A program made the position numbers and the translations under genes. From positions 1-6,850 of the forward strand of contig JAZDLA010000063.1 of the NCBI GenBank assembly GCA_043802425.1: a stretch of DNA of 6,850 nucleotides. Direction: 5' to 3'. How positions within the stretch are numbered: position 1 is the first letter of the stretch; every line of letters begins with the position of its first letter. The stretch is from JAGUYA01 sp043802425 (lineage in GTDB: Bacteria > Omnitrophota > Gorgyraeia > Gygaellales > Profunditerraquicolaceae). Under the pieces are notes generated by a model. It worked only from the letters and a program-made list of their open reading frames with translations, was not told where the DNA came from and ran no database searches. This document shows, one piece after another, positions 1 to 4,794 of this stretch.

Positions 1-9
1 TAACTCATT

Positions 10-30
10 GTTGTCCCGCAACTTATTTTT
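10..30 (+). terminator. Weak terminator-like hairpin, plus strand
   Basis: GTTG (10-13) pairs with CAAC (19-22), with a possible T-G pair inside, and TTATTTTT follows (23-30). Read on the plus strand this resembles a short intrinsic terminator for a gene arriving from the left. The stem is only 4-5 bp, so chance occurrence in AT-rich DNA is quite possible. Confidence 0.2.
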
Positions 31-52
31 CAGATACAAAACCCCACCCACT

Positions 53-73
53 GAAGAATTTGTAAGATTCTTC
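53..73. repeat. Perfect 7-bp inverted repeat in the promoter leader
   Basis: GAAGAAT (53-59) and ATTCTTC (67-73) are perfect reverse complements separated by a 7-nt loop. It lies about 65-85 nt downstream of the predicted leftward start site, so it would form a modest hairpin in that leader RNA. No T-run follows on either strand, so a terminator role is unlikely. Function unknown. Confidence 0.4.
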
Positions 74-143
74 GTAACCTTATACAGTTTATATCTATAT
101 AGAAATAGGGAAAACTTATTTTCGAGATTTATGTAAAAATAAA

Positions 144-172
144 AGTATATATGAAAAAGATGCCTTTGTCAA
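144..172 (-). promoter_or_regulatory. Near-consensus sigma-70 promoter reading out of the left edge
   Basis: On the minus strand a perfect -35 hexamer TTGACA (172-167) is followed after exactly 17 nt by TATACT (149-144), one base from the TATAAT consensus. Transcription would start near position 137 and run leftwards. Upstream of the -35 there is a seven-A tract (181-175) and further A/T-rich sequence up to the ksgA stop, resembling an UP element. The -35 begins only 17 nt after the ksgA stop codon. The unit it drives is outside the window; a strong promoter like this would suit a stable RNA or a highly expressed gene, which is inference. Confidence 0.75.
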
Positions 173-189
173 CCTTTTTTTAATATATT

Positions 190-975
190 TTATAAATTGG
201 CCAGGTTTGCGAAACTCTGGAGGGTAAGCCCTTCCGGACGGATATTTGGGCTTATGCCATATTCCTTAAAAAACAGGACTATTTTACCTGGGGGAATGAT
301 GCCGTCAAGGCTATTGCGCAGAGTCTTCCTTCTCTGGTTAAAGGCAGACCTAATAATCCTAAAAAGCCGCCTTTCATCTTTTACTTCTACCGCCTTAGCC
401 CCCCTTATATCCAATTGAAGCAGGCAGGAATCAACCTCTGGGCGCGGTAAGAAACAATTCTTTTTTATCGAAAAGAGCACCTTAGGGATACTGTGATATT
501 GCACAAAACAGCTGAAAGATCCGTAGTTTTTTGATCCAGGGCAAGCGATGATTCTTTTAGCGAACTCCTTCTGGACAGTAATAAAAATATTTTCAATCTT
601 ATCCGGGTATCTAAAGAGGTGTTCAATAATGGGCGTAGTAATATAGTAGGGGATATTTCCTATTACCTTTAGCCTATTTTTTAATTGCTTAAAGTTCCTC
701 CTGAAGTTAAATTTTAATATATCCTGGTTGATTACCCTTATGTTCGTATAGCCTTTAGTATCTTCTTTTAAGATTTTACATAAACCACGGTCTATTTCCA
801 AGGCATAAATAAAAGCGGCATTCCCTGCCGCTAATTTAGTGAGATTGCCGTAGCCTGCGCCTATTTCTAATATCTGCTCGTTGCTTTTTAGTTTATAGGC
901 TGCGATCAGTTTCCTTTGTATATTTTTATCGACGAGAAAATTCTGACCTAAGCTCTTTTTTGGTTTAAGGTGCAT
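190..975 (-). CDS. ksgA: 16S rRNA (adenine(1518)-N(6)/adenine(1519)-N(6))-dimethyltransferase KsgA/RsmA
   Basis: This enzyme uses S-adenosylmethionine to dimethylate two adjacent adenines in the 3'-terminal hairpin of 16S rRNA, a late checkpoint in 30S ribosome maturation in the cytoplasm. The 261-residue protein has the usual family length and all signatures: KKSLGQNFL at 6-14, the SAM-binding motif I EIGAGYGNLT at 37-46, the acidic EID at 60-62 that contacts the ribose, QDIL at 84-87, the catalytic motif IV GNIPYYITTPII at 106-117, FLPRPEVDS at 175-183, and the C-terminal AFNQRRKTLRNSL (211-223) and RPEGLTLQSF region (246-255). The ATG at 975 is chosen because the family N-terminus starts just before the KKSLGQNFL motif. 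It overlaps the end of pdxA by 28 nt in another frame and has no clear Shine-Dalgarno sequence, so translation is probably coupled to pdxA. It is the last gene of the visible operon. The NIPY motif separates it from ErmC-type resistance methylases, which belong to the same superfamily. Confidence 0.96.
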   Translation of the reverse strand: MHLKPKKSLGQNFLVDKNIQRKLIAAYKLKSNEQILEIGAGYGNLTKLAAGNAAFIYALEIDRGLCKILKEDTKGYTNIRVINQDILKFNFRRNFKQLKNRLKVIGNIPYYITTPIIEHLFRYPDKIENIFITVQKEFAKRIIACPGSKNYGSFSCFVQYHSIPKVLFSIKKNCFLPRPEVDSCLLQLDIRGAKAVEVKDERRLFRIIRSAFNQRRKTLRNSLDGIIPPGKIVLFFKEYGISPNIRPEGLTLQSFANLANL

Positions 976-1940
976 TTTACCGCAAGCCTGACTGCTTCAA
1001 TTAATGATTGGGGGTTAGCTAAACCATATTTATCTGCAATATCAAAAGCTGTACCGTGTAAAGGTGAGGTCCTGACAAAGGAGAAGCCTAGAGTCAGGTT
1101 TACGCCTGTATATCCGCCGCAAATCTTTAGAGGAATCAATGCCTGATCGTGGTACATCGCGATTATAGCGTCATATCGGCCTTCGTATGCCTTCAAGATA
1201 GCCACGTCTGCCGCCTGGGGGCCATCTATGCATACGCCCTTTAATTTTTTCTTTAAACGCGCCAAGGCCGGTTTAATAACCCTATTTTCCTCATCTCCTA
1301 TCAGCCCATTATCAGAGGCGTGCGGGTTTAATCCACAAACTATTATACGCGGCTTTCGGATACCGAATAACCCCCTTAAGGATTCGCAAGTTATAGCGAT
1401 AGTATTATATATTTTATCTATGCTTATGTACCTAGCGACATCTTTTAAGGCGATGTGACGGGTAACCAGACTAATCTTTAATTTGCTATTTAATAACATC
1501 ATTGCAAAATGCTTTGTATGCACACGAGATGCCAGATACTCTGTATGCCCGCTAAAACCCTTAAGGCCGGATAGGCCTATCGCCTCTTTAGATACGGGAC
1601 AGGTAGTTAAACAATCTATGCTATCATTTTTAATTAATTCTAATGCCTTATCCAGATACTCTACTGACGCCCTGCCATATTCGGCTTTTAGTTGGCCGAA
1701 CTTAAAATTTTTACGTGGGACATTATCCAAATCTATAAATTTATACTCTATATTTTTGACTTTTCCTGACTCACCGGCAGGCAGGGACTTTTGACTTTTC
1801 TCAAACACCCCCTTATCGCCTATAACCGTAAACTCCGCTAAATCCTTAAGTCTCTCCATTGCCTTAAGGATTATAGTCGGACCTATCCCTGCCGGATCAC
1901 CGATAGTTAATCCTACCCTGACTTTATTATTTTTTAGCAT
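948..1940 (-). CDS. pdxA: 4-hydroxythreonine-4-phosphate dehydrogenase PdxA
   Basis: PdxA oxidises 4-phosphohydroxy-L-threonine with NAD(P)+; the product decarboxylates and is condensed by PdxJ with deoxyxylulose 5-phosphate to give pyridoxine 5'-phosphate (DXP-dependent vitamin B6 route, cytoplasm). The 330 residues match the family length. Visible motifs are GDPAGIGP at 14-21, TCPVSK at 113-118, SGHTEYLA at 130-137, GLNPHASDNG at 203-212, MYHDQALIPLK at 262-272 and the TLGFSFVRTSPLHGTAFDIA segment at 283-302. The three metal-ligand histidines of the family fall at H132, H207 and H264. The E. coli enzyme has NPHAGEGG where this one has NPHASDNG. The ATG at 1940 lies 3 nt after the surA-like stop. 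Residues about 47-63 (EKSQKSLPAGESGKVKN) form a low-complexity loop coded by a repeat pair (see 1754-1800). A PdxA2-type paralog acting on 4-phosphoerythronate-like substrates cannot be fully excluded, but the neighbours surA and ksgA favour true PdxA. Confidence 0.94.
   Translation of the reverse strand: MLKNNKVRVGLTIGDPAGIGPTIILKAMERLKDLAEFTVIGDKGVFEKSQKSLPAGESGKVKNIEYKFIDLDNVPRKNFKFGQLKAEYGRASVEYLDKALELIKNDSIDCLTTCPVSKEAIGLSGLKGFSGHTEYLASRVHTKHFAMMLLNSKLKISLVTRHIALKDVARYISIDKIYNTIAITCESLRGLFGIRKPRIIVCGLNPHASDNGLIGDEENRVIKPALARLKKKLKGVCIDGPQAADVAILKAYEGRYDAIIAMYHDQALIPLKICGGYTGVNLTLGFSFVRTSPLHGTAFDIADKYGLANPQSLIEAVRLAVKCTLNQKRA
1754..1800. repeat. 12-bp direct repeat pair inside pdxA
   Basis: TTTTGACTTTTC occurs at 1754-1765 and again at 1789-1800, 35 bp apart, so the two copies are in different reading frames of pdxA. 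Between them lies a GC-rich patch CCGGCAGGCAGGG (1773-1785). Together they code the hydrophilic stretch around residues 47-63, in a part of PdxA that varies between species. The pattern looks like a small repeat element accommodated in a surface loop without breaking the frame; the insertion reading is inference. Confidence 0.5.
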
Positions 1941-1943
1941 TCT

Positions 1944-2897
1944 TTAGTTTTGCGAGATTTTAATATAGGAGTGTTTTTTGAGTTCCTCTAACCAATTTGC
2001 CAGCGCCTCTTGCATCTTGGCATTAAAAAGGAAGGTGTATATTTCATCCTGCGTCTCAGATAGGATTTGCTGGCGGGGCGGGTTTATGCTATTTAATTTA
2101 AAGATATAATAACTATCTTCTATTTTAATAGGATTTGATATTTCTCCCGGTTGCAATTTAAATATTTCCTCTTCGATATCCCCCCTTAATTGTCCTTTTT
2201 GAGTGCTGTTAAATTTGTTTACGTTTAGAGAGTATATCTTGGCCACTTCCTGGAAATCGCCGTCGGATTTTAACTTGGCAAAAACCTCTCTGGACAAATC
2301 CGCGTCTTTGATACTTAAAGATTCAAACTCGCGCCCTTCAGGCAATTTAAAGTTCTCGATGTTTTGTTGATAAAATTCGGTGACCTCTGAAGGGTTAATT
2401 ATAATTTTACTCTTTATTTTTATCTCAATAATAGCCTGCATAAGCAATTGCTCTCTTATCTTTTTTTCTATATCTGCCTGAACCAGGCCTTGTTTAGATA
2501 TGGCATCCTGGAAAGCCCTATCTGAAACGTAATGTTTTTTTATCTCTGCTATCCTTGCCTTAATGCGGCCCTGGTCAATACGGATACCGCTTTTTTTAGC
2601 TTCCTGCAGGATAAGGTGGTCTTCGATCAGCCTATCTATCAAATCTAACTTCATAGATTGTATTTTACTTTCTAATTTCTCTCCTTTATATTCCGCCATT
2701 AATTGCACGCGCGTAAAGTTAATGAAATCATTTAAATCCTTCTGCGTAATTACATTCTGGTTTACTACAGCGACGATTTGGTCTAAGGCAAATAACCCGT
2801 AGCTGGTAACTAGTAACTCGTAACTGGTAATGATTGAAAAAAACAAAATGATTCTTAAAAAGCTCAATTTTATATTTTGTATTTTTATTCTAAGCAT
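1944..2897 (-). CDS. SurA-like periplasmic foldase/chaperone with degenerate parvulin domain
   Basis: This looks like an exported SurA/PrsA-type folding factor. Numbered from the ATG at 2897 (317 residues), it has a basic start (MLRIKIQNIK), a hydrophobic core at about 12-37, and a likely signal-peptidase site after GLFA at 34-37. A SurA N-terminal-type domain follows, beginning IVAVVNQNVIT at 41-51 and including the helix LIDRLIEDHLILQEAKKSGI (86-105). A parvulin-like domain spans about 185-268 (FAKLKSDGDFQEVAKIYS, then LQPGEISNPI and YYIFKL), and a final amphipathic helix covers 283-310. The domain lacks the usual HILI-type active-site histidine and the GGxLGW loop, so prolyl-isomerase activity is doubtful and a chaperone role for outer-membrane proteins is more likely. 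An upstream in-frame GTG at 2906 would add three residues; the ATG is preferred because its start overlaps the mfd stop by 8 nt (ATGCTTAG), a typical coupled junction. Part of the signal peptide is coded by a heptamer repeat. Position before pdxA-ksgA supports surA identity. Confidence 0.8.
   Translation of the reverse strand: MLRIKIQNIKLSFLRIILFFSIITSYELLVTSYGLFALDQIVAVVNQNVITQKDLNDFINFTRVQLMAEYKGEKLESKIQSMKLDLIDRLIEDHLILQEAKKSGIRIDQGRIKARIAEIKKHYVSDRAFQDAISKQGLVQADIEKKIREQLLMQAIIEIKIKSKIIINPSEVTEFYQQNIENFKLPEGREFESLSIKDADLSREVFAKLKSDGDFQEVAKIYSLNVNKFNSTQKGQLRGDIEEEIFKLQPGEISNPIKIEDSYYIFKLNSINPPRQQILSETQDEIYTFLFNAKMQEALANWLEELKKHSYIKISQN
2793..2827. repeat. Heptanucleotide tandem repeat in the signal-peptide coding region
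   Basis: Five heptamers run without gaps on the plus strand: TAACCCG, TAGCTGG, TAACTAG, TAACTCG, TAACTGG (consensus TAACTNG), followed by a decayed TAATGAT. Because 3 x 7 nt gives a 7-codon period, they translate on the minus strand into a 7-residue repeat (TSYELLV then TSYGLFA) forming the end of the signal peptide of the SurA-like protein. The register is kept even though single units would shift the frame. Confidence 0.75.
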
Positions 2898-4788
2898 TAG
2901 CGACACCCACTTTCTTAAAAGTACTGATTGCCTCTCTTAATAATCTACAGTAAAGGTCAAACCCTACTGCGACAATGAATCCGTGCTGTTCTATCCCTAA
3001 GAGATTGCCTGCGCCCCTAAGTTCTAGGTCGCGCATGGCAATTTTAAAACCCGCCCCTAATTCCGAATGCTCCTGTATTGCCAGAAGCCTCTTTTTAGCG
3101 TCCGTATCCAATGTTTCCTTCCTGGGAGTCATGTAATAAGCGTACGCGGGCTTATCGAACCTACCCACCCGGCCACGCAATTGATGCAAATCCGATAATC
3201 CGAAATGCTGGGCATTATTAACGATAATGGTATTAGCGTTAGGTATATCTATGCCGGATTCTATAATCATGGTAGAGACCAGAACATCTACCTTGGCGTT
3301 TAGAAAATCGAGCATGACCTCCTCCAGCATATTTGTGCGCATCTGGCCATGCGCTATAGCAACTCTAGTACCGATAGGTAAAAGCCTTGAAATTTTACCC
3401 TTGATTTTTTCGATATCTTGCACGCGGTTATGCACGAAAAAAACCTGGCCATTCCTCTGTATTTCTCTTGATATCGCTTGACGGATTAAGTCCTGATCAT
3501 ATTCTACCACAGTTGTCTTTATAGGCAACCTATTTTGTGGCGGGGTATTAATTACAGAAAAGTCCTTAGCGCCCATCAGGCTCATGTATAACGTGCGCGG
3601 TATGGGGGTCGCAGTCAAAGTAAGCACATCGCAACTTAACCTTAGGGCTTTTAACTTTTCCTTTGCCTTAACTCCAAAACGCTGTTCTTCGTCGATAATC
3701 ACCAGGCCCAAGTCCTTAAACTTCACATCTTCGGATAAGAGCCGATGCGTTCCGATTACTATATCCACGCTACCGTCCCCGGCGCCTTGAATAATCTCTT
3801 TCTGCTCTCCCGCTGTTTTAAAACGCGAGAGCATCTGAATATTTATGGGAAAAACATGCAGGCGTTGACTGAAATTCTGGTAATGCTGTTCTGCAAGAAT
3901 GGTGGTAGGTACAAGATAGGCCACCTGCTTGTTATCCATCAAAGCCTTAAAGGCAGCGCGCATTGCTACTTCCGTCTTTCCGTAACCGACATCGCCGCAG
4001 AGGAGCCTATCCATGGGCTTAGCTGATTCCATATCCAACTTTACTTCCTGGGCAGCTTTTATCTGCCCTGGCGTTTCCCTGTAAGGAAAAGTAGCCTCAA
4101 ATTGTTTCTGCCAATCCGTATCGCAAGAATAAGCGAATCCCGACACGCTCAAGCGCATCGCCTCTAAGCTTAAAAGTTCCCAAGCTAGCTTCTCTATTCC
4201 CTTTTTTGCCCTCTCCTTTGTCCTGGCCCACTCTTTTGTACCCAAGCGGTAGAGTTTTGGCTTACGGATCTGTAAGGCAAGGTATTTTTGCACCAAATGC
4301 ATTTTATCAATCGGCACATATAATTTTTCCTGACGGTCGTATTCAATAATCAAGTGGTCTTTATAAGCGCCACCGACCCTTACTTTATCTAATCCTAAAA
4401 ACCTGCCTATGCCATGCTGGGTATGTACTACATAATCCCCGATATCTAAATCCAGGAAAGACTCTAAGGGAAAAGATTCGTTAAAAATAGCGGATTTAAA
4501 AGCGTGGGTTTTTTTTATGGGCAGGATAATTACCATTCTGTGCCCCCAGAGCGCAGCACCCGTAGAAGGATTATAGGTCTTAACGGAAACGATTTTATCT
4601 ATTTCCAGCTCAATACGTATAGGTAGTTCAAAAGTAGAAGGGAATACATCCAGGATTGCGCCTCTGCGGGAGAAATCACCCTCCTCAGAGACTGACTCCT
4701 GCCTTTTATAGCCAAAATCAATCAGGGTAGCGCAGGTACCCTCCAAGTCGACAAACCCGCCTGTATATAATTTTAAGGATTTAAACAT
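2890..4788 (-). CDS. mfd: Compact transcription-repair coupling factor Mfd (lacking domains 1a, 1b, 3 and 7)
   Basis: Mfd pushes stalled RNA polymerase off damaged DNA and recruits UvrA for nucleotide excision repair. This 632-residue protein is little over half the usual length of about 1150. Residues about 20-92 match domain 2, the UvrB-like UvrA-binding module (RRGAILDVFP at 41-50, ELPIRIE at 54-60). A linker of about 20 residues leads straight to the RNA-polymerase-interacting domain (VVHTQHGIGRFLGL at 120-133, KLYVPIDKMHLV at 155-166). The RecG-like superfamily 2 motor follows: Walker A GDVGYGKTE at 265-273, DEEQ at 366-369, TATPIPRTL at 392-400, ESGIDIPNANT at 510-520, QLRGRVGR at 536-543, and the RDLELRGAGNLLG translocation motif at 586-598. 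The protein ends about 30 residues later, so the C-terminal domain 7 is absent. The ATG at 4788 is the first possible start because an in-frame TAA precedes it directly. Six nt separate it from secDF and no Shine-Dalgarno is visible, suggesting coupled translation. RecG is excluded by domain 2 and the RNA-polymerase-interacting domain. Confidence 0.9.
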   Translation of the reverse strand: MFKSLKLYTGGFVDLEGTCATLIDFGYKRQESVSEEGDFSRRGAILDVFPSTFELPIRIELEIDKIVSVKTYNPSTGAALWGHRMVIILPIKKTHAFKSAIFNESFPLESFLDLDIGDYVVHTQHGIGRFLGLDKVRVGGAYKDHLIIEYDRQEKLYVPIDKMHLVQKYLALQIRKPKLYRLGTKEWARTKERAKKGIEKLAWELLSLEAMRLSVSGFAYSCDTDWQKQFEATFPYRETPGQIKAAQEVKLDMESAKPMDRLLCGDVGYGKTEVAMRAAFKALMDNKQVAYLVPTTILAEQHYQNFSQRLHVFPINIQMLSRFKTAGEQKEIIQGAGDGSVDIVIGTHRLLSEDVKFKDLGLVIIDEEQRFGVKAKEKLKALRLSCDVLTLTATPIPRTLYMSLMGAKDFSVINTPPQNRLPIKTTVVEYDQDLIRQAISREIQRNGQVFFVHNRVQDIEKIKGKISRLLPIGTRVAIAHGQMRTNMLEEVMLDFLNAKVDVLVSTMIIESGIDIPNANTIIVNNAQHFGLSDLHQLRGRVGRFDKPAYAYYMTPRKETLDTDAKKRLLAIQEHSELGAGFKIAMRDLELRGAGNLLGIEQHGFIVAVGFDLYCRLLREAISTFKKVGVANA

Positions 4789-4794
4789 TTAAGC

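Larger units (their letters stand above)
1..189. other. AT-rich intergenic region downstream of ksgA
   Basis: This stretch lies between the ksgA stop and the left window edge. It has no convincing gene. It contains a near-consensus minus-strand promoter (144-172) and two small inverted repeats (10-22 and 53-73). No GC-rich hairpin followed by a T-run is seen just after ksgA on the minus strand, so the operon end has no visible intrinsic terminator and read-through to the left is possible. One minus-strand frame stays open from the promoter to the left edge, but it has no ATG and no ribosome binding site; its only plausible start is a GTG at 51. I do not call it a gene. Confidence 0.7.

Noticed and set aside
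1..51. Partial minus-strand gene starting with GTG at 51 (VGGVLYLKNKL...)
   Set aside because: Open to the edge but only 17 codons, with a GTG start, no ribosome binding site and no recognisable protein family.
161..181. Plus-strand intrinsic terminator ending in the T-run at 175-181
   Set aside because: No stable GC-rich stem precedes the T-run, and no plus-strand gene leads into it; the sequence is better explained as the -35 and upstream A-tract of the minus-strand promoter.
190..975. Erm-type 23S rRNA methyltransferase (macrolide resistance)
   Set aside because: Same superfamily, but the KKSLGQNFL start, the GNIPYY motif and the C-terminal NQRRKTLRNSL and RPEGLTLQ segments are those of KsgA, and the gene follows pdxA as in the classical operon.
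1228..1794. Plus-strand open frames opposite pdxA
   Set aside because: They are antisense shadows of well-conserved PdxA codons, with no recognisable protein and no promoter or ribosome binding site. The same applies to the other plus-strand frames opposite ksgA, surA, mfd and secDF.
2890..4788. Mfd as a pseudogene or frameshifted fragment of a full-length gene
   Set aside because: All motor motifs are intact, the upstream bases are fully used by secDF, the downstream bases by the surA-like gene, and no domain 1, 3 or 7 sequence appears in other frames nearby.
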